From Methylotenera_A sp046598525 (GTDB taxonomy: Bacteria; Pseudomonadota; Gammaproteobacteria; Burkholderiales; Methylophilaceae): a stretch of 64,000 nucleotides of DNA. Under the pieces are notes generated by a model. The model searched no databases. It had not been told where the DNA came from and was given only the letters and a program-made list of their open reading frames with translations. This document shows positions 55,243 through 63,497 of the stretch, one piece after another. The stretch is taken from positions 1 through 64,000 of the forward strand of contig JBKJIJ010000003.1 in NCBI GenBank assembly GCA_046598525.1, in the 5' to 3' direction. Position 1 is the first letter of the stretch. Each line of letters opens with the position of its first letter. The position numbers and the translations under genes are program-made.

Positions 55243-55800
55243 CTAAACAGCCATCAAATCGGTTTCTTTAGCTTGCAACAATTTATCCACATCAATAACC
55301 GCTTTATCGGTCATTTTTTGCACTTCATCTTGCGCACGGCGCTCATCATCCTCACCAATTTCTTTGTCTTTTAGCAGTTTCTTCAACGCATCATTGGCAT
55401 CGCGGCGCACATTGCGAATGGCCACTTTGGCGCCTTCACCTTCGGTACGCACAATTTTGGTTAAATCGCGGCGGCGTTCTTCTGTCAGCATTGGCATTGG
55501 TACGCGAATCAAATCGCCATTAGTGGCAGGGTTTAAGCCCAAATCGCAATCGCGAATCGCTTTCTCTACTTTGCCAATCATGTTTTTTTCATAAGGTTGA
55601 ACATTAATCGTGCGCGCATCGCCCAAATTAACGTTTGCCACTTGGTTTACAGCCACCATAGAGCCGTAGTACTCAACCATTACATGGTCCAACAAACCAA
55701 TATGCGCGCGGCCTGTACGAATTTTTGCCAAATCATTTTTAAGTGATTCTAATGATTTTTGCATTTTTAAATCGGCGTTTTTTCTAATTTCTTCCAACAT
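55243..55800 (-). CDS. frr: Ribosome recycling factor Frr
   Basis: Frr splits the post-termination ribosome with EF-G. The 185-residue protein begins MLEEIRKNADLKMQKSLE and contains LAKIRTGRAH and the conserved IPMPMLTEERRRDL-like segment. ATG 55800, six nt after GGAG, is preferred over the upstream TTG at 55812. Confidence 0.97.
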   Translation of the reverse strand: MLEEIRKNADLKMQKSLESLKNDLAKIRTGRAHIGLLDHVMVEYYGSMVAVNQVANVNLGDARTINVQPYEKNMIGKVEKAIRDCDLGLNPATNGDLIRVPMPMLTEERRRDLTKIVRTEGEGAKVAIRNVRRDANDALKKLLKDKEIGEDDERRAQDEVQKMTDKAVIDVDKLLQAKETDLMAV

Positions 55801-55844
55801 GTGTTTCTCCAACTTTACTTTTTTATTGATGCGAACAAAATTAT

Positions 55845-56561
55845 TTATGAAACAACTACTCTAGTACCTTCTTTTTCGCCCATTACCACGCGCATTAAAG
55901 CATCGGCTTTAAAAATATTAAATACCGCAATGGGCATTTTTTGATCGCGACAAAGCGTAAATGCAGTGGCGTCCATCACTTTTAAGTCTTTTGAAATCGC
56001 TTCGTCAAACGTAACCGTTTCATATTTGGTAGCTGTGGCGTCTTTTTTAGGGTCAGCCGTGTAAATACCATCTACTTTGGTGGCTTTTAATACAATATCC
56101 GCATCGATTTCCATACCGCGCAAAGCCGCAGCCGTATCAGTAGTAAAAAACGGATTACCTGTACCTGCGCCAAAAATAACGACACGGCCTTTTTCTAAAG
56201 CGCGTAAGGCTTTAGCGCGCACATATGGCTCTACAAATTCAATGCCAAGCGCGCTTTGCACGCGTGCTTCAACCCCAATATGGCGCATGGCATCTTGCAG
56301 AGCAAGCGCATTCATCACCGTGGCCAGCATGCCCATATAATCGGCAGTGGCTCTATCCATGCCCTCTGCTGCAGGCGCTACGCCGCGAAAAATATTGCCG
56401 CCGCCAATAACCACGCCAACTTCTACGCCCAAATCCACAATTTGTTTAATTTGCGCAACGATATTAGTAATGGTGTTGCGATTAATGCCATAGGCATCAT
56501 CACCCATTAAAGCTTCGCCAGAAAGTTTAAGTAGTATGCGTTTATAGGCTGGTTTTGCCAT
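55845..56561 (-). CDS. pyrH: Uridylate kinase PyrH
   Basis: PyrH phosphorylates UMP to UDP. The 238-residue amino acid kinase-fold protein has KRILLKLSGEALMG, VVIGGGNIFRG, ATADYMGMLATVMN and the Asp/Lys-rich KVDGIYTADPKKD loop. The intergenic gap to tsf holds a terminator, so pyrH-frr may have a separate promoter. Confidence 0.97.
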   Translation of the reverse strand: MAKPAYKRILLKLSGEALMGDDAYGINRNTITNIVAQIKQIVDLGVEVGVVIGGGNIFRGVAPAAEGMDRATADYMGMLATVMNALALQDAMRHIGVEARVQSALGIEFVEPYVRAKALRALEKGRVVIFGAGTGNPFFTTDTAAALRGMEIDADIVLKATKVDGIYTADPKKDATATKYETVTFDEAISKDLKVMDATAFTLCRDQKMPIAVFNIFKADALMRVVMGEKEGTRVVVS

Positions 56562-56691
56562 GGTTTACCCTGTTTTAATAGTTTGATTATTTAATCACAA
56601 ACCCTGCGATTTTACTAAATTTCAAGAACATTTAACCTTAGTATTGTTGGGTTTTAATGCACTTTAAGCCATGTTGTTTAATGATAGACGA

Positions 56692-56729
56692 AAAAAAAGT
56701 GAGCCCAGCATTACGCTAAGCCCACTTTA
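56692..56729 (-). terminator. Terminator downstream of tsf
   Basis: On the minus strand, AGTGGGCTTAGC and GCTGGGCTCACT pair over 12 positions (with three G-T pairs) around a five-nt loop, followed by eight T residues. It ends the rpsB-tsf transcript ahead of pyrH. Confidence 0.85.
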
Positions 56730-56743
56730 AAAGTTAAATCATT

Positions 56744-57619
56744 TTAAACTTTAGCGGCGGCGGCAACTTCTGCGGCGTAATCAACCACTACTTTTTCAAT
56801 GCCTTCACCCACTGTAAACATAGTGAATGATGCAACCGATGCACCTTTAGATTTTAATAAAGATTCAATCGTATGTTTGTCATCTTTAACAAAAACTTGG
56901 CTTAACAAAGTCACTTCTTTTAAGAATTTTTGCACAGTACCATCGGCAATTTTTTCTAACATCGCTTCTGGTTTACCTGCTTCTTTTGCTTTTTCAATAG
57001 CAACGCGACGCTCTGCTTCAATCAAGCTTGCATCAATGCCAGAAGCATTTAACGATTTTGGTTTAGCAGCGGCAATATGCATGGCGATATCTTTTGCCAA
57101 AGCGTCATCACCACCGACTAAATCGACCAACACACCAATTTTGCTGCCGTGAATATAGCTAGCCAATTTGCCTTGCACAGCTGGGCGCACAAAACGACGT
57201 GGCGTGATGTTTTCACCAATTTTACCAACCAATTGCGCACGCGTTTCTTCAACTGTGGCGCCGCGCATTGGTAATGCGTTTACGGCATCAATATCAGCCG
57301 CGTCGCTGTTTGAAACGATAGTGGCTAATTCGCTAACGAACTTCAAAAAGTCTTCATTTTTAGCGCAGAAGTCTGTTTCAGAGTTTACTTCAATCATCGC
57401 ACCCGTTTTACCATCGGCAGAAATAGCAACGCCTACAGTGCCTTCAGCTGCCACACGGCCTGCTGCTTTGCTGGCTTTGTTACCAAAACGTACGCGTAAA
57501 ATTTCTTCTGCGCGCGTCATGTCGCCTTCTGCTTCAGTAAGCGCTTTTTTACAATCCATCATTGGCGCATCGGTGCGCTCACGTAATTCTTTTACCATGC
57601 TTGCGGTAATTTCAGCCAT
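56744..57619 (-). CDS. tsf: Translation elongation factor Ts
   Basis: EF-Ts exchanges nucleotides on EF-Tu. The 291-residue protein begins with the UBA-like domain (VKELRERTDAPMMDCKKAL) and has the core motif VEVNSETDFCAKNEDF (here IEVNSETDF). It follows rpsB by 83 nt, with a terminator-like hairpin between. Confidence 0.97.
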   Translation of the reverse strand: MAEITASMVKELRERTDAPMMDCKKALTEAEGDMTRAEEILRVRFGNKASKAAGRVAAEGTVGVAISADGKTGAMIEVNSETDFCAKNEDFLKFVSELATIVSNSDAADIDAVNALPMRGATVEETRAQLVGKIGENITPRRFVRPAVQGKLASYIHGSKIGVLVDLVGGDDALAKDIAMHIAAAKPKSLNASGIDASLIEAERRVAIEKAKEAGKPEAMLEKIADGTVQKFLKEVTLLSQVFVKDDKHTIESLLKSKGASVASFTMFTVGEGIEKVVVDYAAEVAAAAKV

Positions 57620-57666
57620 TTTTAGCTCCTAAACTTAAATATTAGTATTCGATATTTTATAAATAG

Positions 57667-57694
57667 AAAAAGGGGCTATGCGCCCCTTTTTAAT
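57667..57694 (-). terminator. Hairpin between rpsB and tsf
   Basis: AAAAAGGGGC and GCCCCTTTTT pair over ten bp around TATGC- type loop, with T runs on both strands. It looks like an intrinsic terminator, but lying between rpsB and tsf it probably permits partial readthrough, as in the rpsB-tsf operon of E. coli. Confidence 0.8.
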
Positions 57695-57702
57695 TTAATG
57701 CA

Positions 57703-58449
57703 TTATTCTGCCGTTGCAACTTCTGCTGGTGCTGTTTCTTCTTGCGCCGATTTAACAATCTCAGTGATTGCATTCTCACGGCCTTCTAAAACGGCATCTG
57801 CCATGCCGCGTGCATATAAACGAATCGCACGTGAAGAGTCATCGTTACCAGGAATTACATAAGCAACGCCGTCTGGTGAGTTGTTTGTATCCACAATACC
57901 AATCACTGGAATGCCTAATTTAGCCGCTTCAGTAATCGCGCCGCTTTCATGACCTACGTCAATAATGAAAATCGCATCTGGCAAGCCGCCCATTTCTTTA
58001 ATACCGCCAATTGAACGCTCTAATTTTTCAATTTCGCGCTTGTAACCTAAGGCTTCTTTTTTGCCGAATTTTTCTAAGCTGCCGTCTAATAACATTGCTT
58101 CAAAGTCGTGAAGACGTTTGATGGATTGTTTAACAGTTTTAAAGTTAGTTAGCATACCACCTAACCAACGGTGATTAACGTAAGCACAACCAGCGCGTGA
58201 CGCTTCTTCTTTAACGATATCGCGCGCTTGGCGTTTTGTACCAACGAATAAGATACGGCCTTTGTTAGCCGCTAGCGTACGCGTATATTTCATTGCCTCT
58301 TCAAATAGTGGCAATGTTTTTTCTAAGTTTACAATATGAATTTTGTTGCGGTCGCCAAAAATGTACTCAGCCATTTTAGGGTTCCAATAACGGGTTTGGT
58401 GGCCAAAGTGAACACCGGCCTCAAGCATTTGACGCATAGTAACTGACAT
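57703..58449 (-). CDS. rpsB: 30S ribosomal protein S2
   Basis: The 248-residue protein begins MSVTMRQMLEAGVHFGHQTR and contains PDAIFIIDVGHESGAI and GIPVIGIVDTN. ATG 58449 has GGAG seven nt upstream and matches the family start; the frame extends 26 codons further but that is leader DNA. The C-terminus is Ala/Glu-rich. It is the first gene of the long minus-strand cluster. Confidence 0.97.
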   Translation of the reverse strand: MSVTMRQMLEAGVHFGHQTRYWNPKMAEYIFGDRNKIHIVNLEKTLPLFEEAMKYTRTLAANKGRILFVGTKRQARDIVKEEASRAGCAYVNHRWLGGMLTNFKTVKQSIKRLHDFEAMLLDGSLEKFGKKEALGYKREIEKLERSIGGIKEMGGLPDAIFIIDVGHESGAITEAAKLGIPVIGIVDTNNSPDGVAYVIPGNDDSSRAIRLYARGMADAVLEGRENAITEIVKSAQEETAPAEVATAE

Positions 58450-58636
58450 TGTATTGCTCCATGTAAGGGTTAACATTACATTCATCCACAATATTTGCTG
58501 GCTTTGTATATTAAGCCGCTCAAACACCCTGTACGGGATGACGTAGTGATTTAAAACAGTTTTAAGTTAGATAAAATTAGATAAAATAAAACTAAAAAAT
58601 TACTTAATTGACTAAAACCTCAACCAAGTGGCGCGT

Positions 58637-58665
58637 ATAATAGCAAATCTCCCACCCAAACTCAA
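58637..58665 (-). promoter_or_regulatory. Sigma-70 promoter of rpsB
   Basis: On the minus strand TTGAGT (plus 660-665 of the 58-kb block, i.e. 58660-58665) and TATTAT (58637-58642) are 17 nt apart, followed by a GC-rich discriminator ACGCGCC. Transcription would start near 58630, leaving a leader of about 180 nt before rpsB, long enough for S2 autoregulation. A TATAAT on the plus strand (58636-58641) overlaps the -10 box and could serve map. Confidence 0.6.
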
Positions 58666-58692
58666 ACAAAACTTGAATTTTTTCAAAGAATT

Positions 58693-59490
58693 ATGACGAT
58701 TACAATAAACAATACAGATGACATCGCAAAAATGCGAATTGCAGGCAAACTAGCATCTGAAGTGCTTGATTACATTACACCTTTTGTTGTAAACGGCGTT
58801 ACTACCGAAAAGCTGGATCAGCTTTGCCACGATTATATTGTGAACGTGCAGCAGGCGATTCCTGCGCCGTTGAATTATGCGCCAGATGGTCACACGCCCT
58901 ACCCTAAATCGGTTTGCACGTCCGTTAACCATGTAATTTGCCATGGCGTACCGGGTGATAAAGTATTAAAAACTGGTGATACGGTGAATATTGATATTAC
59001 GGTGATTAAAGATGGTTATCACGGCGATACATCGCGCATGTTTCATGTGGGTGAAGTGTCTATTCAGGCTAAACGCTTGTCAGAATTGACTTATCAAGCG
59101 ATGTGGCTGGGCATTAATAAGGTAAAACCAGACGCAACTTTGGGCGATATTGGTTATGCCATTCAAAGTTTTGCCGAGAAAAATGGCTTTAGCGTGGTGC
59201 GCGAATTTTGTGGTCATGGCATTGGTAAAAAATTCCATGAAGACCCGCAAGTGTTGCATTACGGCAGACCAAATACGGGTGTAAAACTGCGCGCTGGCAT
59301 GATATTTACCATTGAGCCGATGATTAACGCCGGCAAGCGCGATATTAAACAAATGCCCGATGGCTGGACCATAGTGACCAAAGACCGCAGTTTATCGGCA
59401 CAATGGGAACACACGGTGTTGGTGACTGAAACAGGATTTGAAGTCTTGACTTTATCGGCAGGCTCACCTGCTACACCTGTATTAAATTAA
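58693..59490 (+). CDS. map: Methionine aminopeptidase, type I
   Basis: Map removes the initiator methionine after deformylation. The 265-residue protein has the pita-bread fold with metal ligands D101, D112, H175, E208 and E239 and the substrate H83 (VICHGVPGD). It is divergent from rpsB and followed by glnD after 5 nt, a conserved arrangement. Confidence 0.97.
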   Translation: MTITINNTDDIAKMRIAGKLASEVLDYITPFVVNGVTTEKLDQLCHDYIVNVQQAIPAPLNYAPDGHTPYPKSVCTSVNHVICHGVPGDKVLKTGDTVNIDITVIKDGYHGDTSRMFHVGEVSIQAKRLSELTYQAMWLGINKVKPDATLGDIGYAIQSFAEKNGFSVVREFCGHGIGKKFHEDPQVLHYGRPNTGVKLRAGMIFTIEPMINAGKRDIKQMPDGWTIVTKDRSLSAQWEHTVLVTETGFEVLTLSAGSPATPVLN

Positions 59491-59495
59491 TTAAA

Positions 59496-62084
59496 ATGAC
59501 TGATTTGCAAATTCAGTCTAAGCAGGTAATGCAAGCGTGGCGGCTTGACCTTAAAACGCAGCAACAAGCACTTGAAACGGCGTTTTTTGAGCATCAAAAT
59601 ACCGCCAAGTTACTCAAACAGCAATCTTTATTGATTGACCAACTGCTTAAAAAAATATGGCTACAAGCTAATATTGATGCCGATATCGCGCTAATTGCTG
59701 TTGGTGGATATGGGCGCAATCAATTATTCCCTTATTCAGATATTGACCTGCTGATTTTGCTGCCGGATAGCACGCTAAATAATGATGCTATTGCGATTCA
59801 AAACCAAAAAATAGAAACCTTAATTGGTTTGTTGTGGGATATTGGACTTAATGTCGGCCATAGCGTACGCACCATGCAAGAATGCATCAGCGAATCGGCG
59901 CAAGATGTAACGGTACAAACCAATTTGCTTGAAGCGCGCTTGCTATGCGGCAAAAAATCGGGTTTTCAAGCTTTTTTTAAAGCGGTAACTCAAACCATGG
60001 ATACCGCCAAATTTTATGCGGCTAAATTCAAAGAGCAAGATAATCGCCACGCCAAATTTAACGATACCACCTATAACTTAGAGCCTAACATTAAAGAAAG
60101 CCCTGGCGGCTTGCGCGATTTGCACATGATTTTGTGGCTGGCGCTAAGCCAAAATTTGGGCAAAAACTGGGCCGATTTAGCTAAAAATAACATTATTACC
60201 ACAACAGAATTACGGCAAATTACGCGCCATGAACGTAATCTGCAAAACTTGCGTGTTCGCTTGCATTATTTGGCCAAGCGCCGCGAAGACAGGCTATTGT
60301 TTGACTTTCAAAATGAGCTGGCAAGCGATTTAGGCTGCGTGACTACGCCGCGCAAACGCGCCAGTGAGCAGTTGATGCAAAGTTATTACACCAGTGCAAA
60401 ATTTATCAATTTAATCAACGAGATTTTGCTTAAAACGTTTGAAAAAATAGCCAATAAAGCCAGACCAAAAATCATGCCGATTAATGCACGATTTGAAGCG
60501 CATGACGATCTGCTGGAAATCAAAACTGCCAATGTGTTGCAGCAATATCCAAACGCTATTTTGGAAAGTTTTTTACTGTTGCAGCAACACCCGCAATTAA
60601 ACGGCATGAGCGCTAATTTAATTCGCGAATTACAGCGCGTTAAAAAAATAGTCAATGTGGATTTTCGTCAATCGGCTGATAACAAAGCCACGTTTTTAGC
60701 GATTTTATCGCAGCCAAACGGCGTTAATCACTCATTACGTCGCATGAATCGGTACGGAATTTTAGGCCAATATATTCCTGTTTTTGGTAAAATAGTCGGC
60801 CAAATGCAGCATGATTTATTTCATGTTTATACGGTAGATGAGCATATTTTAAATGTGCTGGCTAACTTGCGCCGCTACGCCAAGCCAGAGTTAAAACACG
60901 AATTTCCCTTATGTAGTCAACTATTTAGCGATTTTGACAAGCCGCACTTACTTTACTTAGCGGCATTATTTCACGATATTGCAAAAGGACGTGGCGGCGA
61001 CCATTCCACACTGGGCACCGTTGATGCAAAACGCTTTTGCAAATTGCATGGCTTGACCAAAGAAGATACCAATTTGGTGGCATGGTTGGTAGATGCCCAT
61101 CTTAAAATGTCTAGCACCGCGCAAAAATGCGATTTATCGGATCCCGAAGTGATTCAACATTTTGCGCATTTAGTTAAAACTGAAAAACGCTTAATTGCCT
61201 TGTATTTGTTAACTGTAGCCGATATTCGCGGCACTAGTCCTGTGGTTTGGAATGCATGGAAAGCACGGCTGTTGGAAAGCCTGTTTTATGCCACACAGCA
61301 TTTACTCAAAAATACGGGTTTTACTACGCAGCAAACCATTGCAAGTCGCCAAATTGAGGCAAAAGAAAAACTCACTCGTTATGGGTTAAAACCTGAGTCT
61401 TATCTGGCGCTATGGCAAAACGTAGGAGCTGGTTATTTTACGCGCTTTGAATCCGATGAAATTGCTTGGCAAAGCCGCTTGTTAACACCGCATGTATTAT
61501 CTGAAAAGCCAATTGTGCGCGCGCGTTTAAGCCCAAATGGCGATGGTATTCAGGTGATGATTTACACGCGCAACCAAGATGATTTATTTGCGCGCATTTG
61601 TAATTTCTTTGACCGCATGGCGTATAACATTGTGCAAGCCAAAATTTATACCACCAATCATGGCTATGCGCTTAATAATTTTATTGTTTTAGATCAATCA
61701 GGTAAATCAGTTAGTTACAGTGGTTTATTAAAATTTATTGAGCTAGAACTAACAAAAAAAATAGAAATTGATAATCCGTTAGAAGCGCCATTACAAGGCC
61801 GCGTTAGCCGCCAAGTAAAGTATATGTCGATTAAAGCGCAAGTAAAAATCACCACCGAATTACAAGGCAACTACCTTACTTTAGAAATTGTGGCGGGTGA
61901 TAGGCCTGGGCTTTTAGCTTACGTTGCCAACGTGCTGTTGCAACATGATATTGAGTTGCATAACGCCAAAATTAATACCTTAGGCAATCGCGCCGAAGAT
62001 AGCTTTTTGATTTCGGCCAAACAAAATGCGCCTATAAATGCCGCTAAAATTGAGCAGCTGATTCAAAGCTTAAGCAATATATAA
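59496..62084 (+). CDS. glnD: Bifunctional [protein-PII] uridylyltransferase GlnD
   Basis: GlnD senses glutamine and adds or removes UMP from PII proteins, controlling nitrogen assimilation. The 862-residue protein has the nucleotidyltransferase motif GGYGRNQLFPYSDID (70-84), the GlnE/GlnD helical part, an HD domain with H493-D494 in FHDIAKGRGGDHS, and two C-terminal ACT domains (about 671-760 and 791-860). All key residues are intact. Confidence 0.97.
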   Translation: MTDLQIQSKQVMQAWRLDLKTQQQALETAFFEHQNTAKLLKQQSLLIDQLLKKIWLQANIDADIALIAVGGYGRNQLFPYSDIDLLILLPDSTLNNDAIAIQNQKIETLIGLLWDIGLNVGHSVRTMQECISESAQDVTVQTNLLEARLLCGKKSGFQAFFKAVTQTMDTAKFYAAKFKEQDNRHAKFNDTTYNLEPNIKESPGGLRDLHMILWLALSQNLGKNWADLAKNNIITTTELRQITRHERNLQNLRVRLHYLAKRREDRLLFDFQNELASDLGCVTTPRKRASEQLMQSYYTSAKFINLINEILLKTFEKIANKARPKIMPINARFEAHDDLLEIKTANVLQQYPNAILESFLLLQQHPQLNGMSANLIRELQRVKKIVNVDFRQSADNKATFLAILSQPNGVNHSLRRMNRYGILGQYIPVFGKIVGQMQHDLFHVYTVDEHILNVLANLRRYAKPELKHEFPLCSQLFSDFDKPHLLYLAALFHDIAKGRGGDHSTLGTVDAKRFCKLHGLTKEDTNLVAWLVDAHLKMSSTAQKCDLSDPEVIQHFAHLVKTEKRLIALYLLTVADIRGTSPVVWNAWKARLLESLFYATQHLLKNTGFTTQQTIASRQIEAKEKLTRYGLKPESYLALWQNVGAGYFTRFESDEIAWQSRLLTPHVLSEKPIVRARLSPNGDGIQVMIYTRNQDDLFARICNFFDRMAYNIVQAKIYTTNHGYALNNFIVLDQSGKSVSYSGLLKFIELELTKKIEIDNPLEAPLQGRVSRQVKYMSIKAQVKITTELQGNYLTLEIVAGDRPGLLAYVANVLLQHDIELHNAKINTLGNRAEDSFLISAKQNAPINAAKIEQLIQSLSNI

Positions 62085-62175
62085 GGGCTTTTTTAACTTA
62101 GCAGTGTTTATCGTGATGTGTTTGATTATTGCCTGCTTGATTCATATACTTGATTCATATAACAATCCCAAAAAC

Positions 62176-62213
62176 AAAAAAGCCTAGCTCTAAAATAGAA
62201 GCTAGACTTTTAG
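62176..62213. terminator. Bidirectional terminator between glnD and the cupin gene
   Basis: AAAAG-C-CTAGCT and AGCTAG-A-CTTTT pair (one mismatch) around CTAAAATAGA, with A run before and T run after. It lies between convergent glnD and the cupin gene and can serve both. Confidence 0.75.
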
Positions 62214-62259
62214 TTGCAAGCTGGATTTATACTAAAACCAGCTTTTACAAACCCTAAAA

Positions 62260-62535
62260 CTATGAGTGTTTGTAATGTTTTTTCAGTTGCTTAACAACTT
62301 CCCATTGTGATTTCATGCCTTTTGGGAAAACAACGAAATCACCGGCTTTAATCACTACTTTTTCGCCGCCTTGTGGTGTTACATGAATTTCGCCTTCTAA
62401 AAGGTAAGCGCTCTCTGTCATGCCGAAATCTAATGGAAATTTAGACACTTCTTTTTCCCAGATAGACCAGCTAGCAACGCCTAGCTCTTTTAATTTCTCT
62501 TCTGACGGGTTATGGTCAACGATAATTTGGCTCAT
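62260..62535 (-). CDS. Small cupin-domain protein
   Basis: The 91-residue protein is a single cupin barrel of the DUF861/EutQ-like type: SAYLLEGEIHVTPQGGEKVVIKAGDFVVFPKGM followed by SQWEVVKQLKKHYK. The histidine-rich metal motif of classic cupins is reduced (one Glu and one His), so metal binding is uncertain. It lies alone between terminator and tRNA-Ser; its substrate is unknown. Confidence 0.8.
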   Translation of the reverse strand: MSQIIVDHNPSEEKLKELGVASWSIWEKEVSKFPLDFGMTESAYLLEGEIHVTPQGGEKVVIKAGDFVVFPKGMKSQWEVVKQLKKHYKHS

Positions 62536-62610
62536 GTTAAATCCTTAAAAATAATGAATAAACTTTTAAAAACAAATGCCGCTTAAATAGTTAAAGCGGC
62601 ATTTAAAATT

Positions 62611-62700
62611 TGGCGGAAGAGGTGAGATTCGAACTCACGGTGGGCTCGCACCCACGACAGTTTTCAAGACTGTAGCATTAAACCGCTCTGCCACTCTTCC
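62611..62700 (-). tRNA. tRNA-Ser (anticodon TGA)
   Basis: On the minus strand this is a 90-nt class II tRNA: acceptor GGAAGAG with CTCTTCC, a long variable arm (CGTGGGTGCGAGCCCACC), T-arm GAGTTCGAATCTC, and anticodon loop CTTGAAA giving TGA. CCA is encoded. Two degenerate tandem copies of its 5' half lie upstream. Confidence 0.97.
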
Positions 62701-62795
62701 TTATATAAAACCTTTGTTACTTTTAGACTATTTTTAGAACAGTCTTGAGGACTGTAGCATGCCGACATTTAAACCTCGCGCTCTGCCACTCTTCC
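62701..62795 (-). pseudogene. Degenerate tRNA-Ser-derived repeat, copy A
   Basis: This 95-nt unit is 93% identical to copy B (7 differences). Its outer part (about 62741-62795) matches the tRNA-Ser 5' acceptor strand and D-arm (GGAAGAGTGGCAGAGCG) and anticodon stem (ACAGT...ACTGT), with insertions of about 8 and 4 nt in the D region. The loop is CCTCAAG (position 33 is C, not U) and variable arm, T-arm and 3' acceptor strand are missing, so it cannot be a working tRNA. Confidence 0.7.
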
Positions 62796-62890
62796 TAATG
62801 TAAAACCTTTGTTACTTTTAGACTATCTTTAGAACAGTCTTGAGGACTGTAGCATGTCGAAATTGAAACCTCGCGCTCTGCCACCCTTCC
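62796..62890 (-). pseudogene. Degenerate tRNA-Ser-derived repeat, copy B
   Basis: This is the second 95-nt unit, directly adjoining copy A with no spacer and nearer to the promoter. It has the same tRNA-Ser 5'-half relic (about 62836-62890), with GGAAGGG in place of GGAAGAG, the same CCTCAAG loop and the same unrelated A-rich 3' part. The identical lengths and conserved junctions show that the 95-nt unit was duplicated after the relic formed. Confidence 0.7.
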
Positions 62891-62934
62891 AATCTTATCT
62901 GCGAATCAACGTTGTGTTAATCGCGAAAGACCGC

Positions 62935-62962
62935 ATTATAGCAAACAATTAGTCGTCTTGAA
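62935..62962 (-). promoter_or_regulatory. Candidate promoter for tRNA-Ser
   Basis: Minus strand: perfect TATAAT (plus 62935-62940) followed by the GC-rich GCGGTC. The best -35 candidate is TTCAAG about 16 nt upstream, weak and lying within the end of def. Transcription from here would run through both tRNA-like repeats before reaching tRNA-Ser. Confidence 0.45.
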
Positions 62963-63482
62963 TATCCTGATTTGGAAAAAGTACGTCAGTAAAGCCAAAA
63001 TCTTTTAAGTTTTTGATGCGCATGGGGTATAAAACACCAATTAAGTGGTCGCATTCGTGCTGTACCACTCTGGCATGAAAGCCGCTAACCAGTCGGTCTA
63101 TTGGGTTTCCAAACTGATCAAAGCCTGTGTAATGCAAACGCATGTGCCTTGGCACAATACCGCGCATGCCTGGAACGGACAAACAACCTTCCCAATCATC
63201 TTCCATTTCAGCTTGAATGGGCGTTAACACTGGGTTAATTAAAACGGTATAAGGCACTTGTTCAGCATCTGGGTATCTTGGGTTGCTGCCAACGCCAAAA
63301 ATAACAACTTGCAAGCTCACACCAATTTGCGGCGCGGCAATACCGGCGCCTATCATGTGTTCCATAGTATCTTGCATATCTTGTATTAAGGCATGTAATT
63401 CGGGCGTATTAAATTGCTCAACAGGCTGTGCTTGTTGCAGCAAAATGGGGTCGCCCATGCGTAAAACTGTTTTAATTGCCAT
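62949..63482 (-). CDS. def: Peptide deformylase
   Basis: Def removes the N-formyl group from new proteins. The 177-residue protein has all three motifs: GAGIAAPQIG, EGCLSVPG with metal ligand C100, and QHECDHLIG with H142, E143 and H146. The C-terminal part resembles the second type of deformylase found alone rather than with fmt; it lies 15 nt after a nucleoside phosphorylase gene. Together with map it covers N-terminal processing, though the two are not linked in one operon. Confidence 0.94.
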   Translation of the reverse strand: MAIKTVLRMGDPILLQQAQPVEQFNTPELHALIQDMQDTMEHMIGAGIAAPQIGVSLQVVIFGVGSNPRYPDAEQVPYTVLINPVLTPIQAEMEDDWEGCLSVPGMRGIVPRHMRLHYTGFDQFGNPIDRLVSGFHARVVQHECDHLIGVLYPMRIKNLKDFGFTDVLFPNQDIQDD

Positions 63483-63497
63483 TTTATATTGACCTAA

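Noticed and set aside
58608..58641. TTGACT and TATAAT as a consensus promoter for map
   Set aside because: The spacer is 22 nt, too long for sigma-70; only the -10 box is retained as a possibility.
62741..62890. Selenocysteine or suppressor tRNA suggested by TCA in the repeat loops
   Set aside because: The units lack a variable arm, T-arm and 3' acceptor strand and have C at position 33, so they cannot form a tRNA.
62701..62890. CRISPR-like repeats
   Set aside because: There are only two units, they adjoin without spacers, and they are tRNA-derived.
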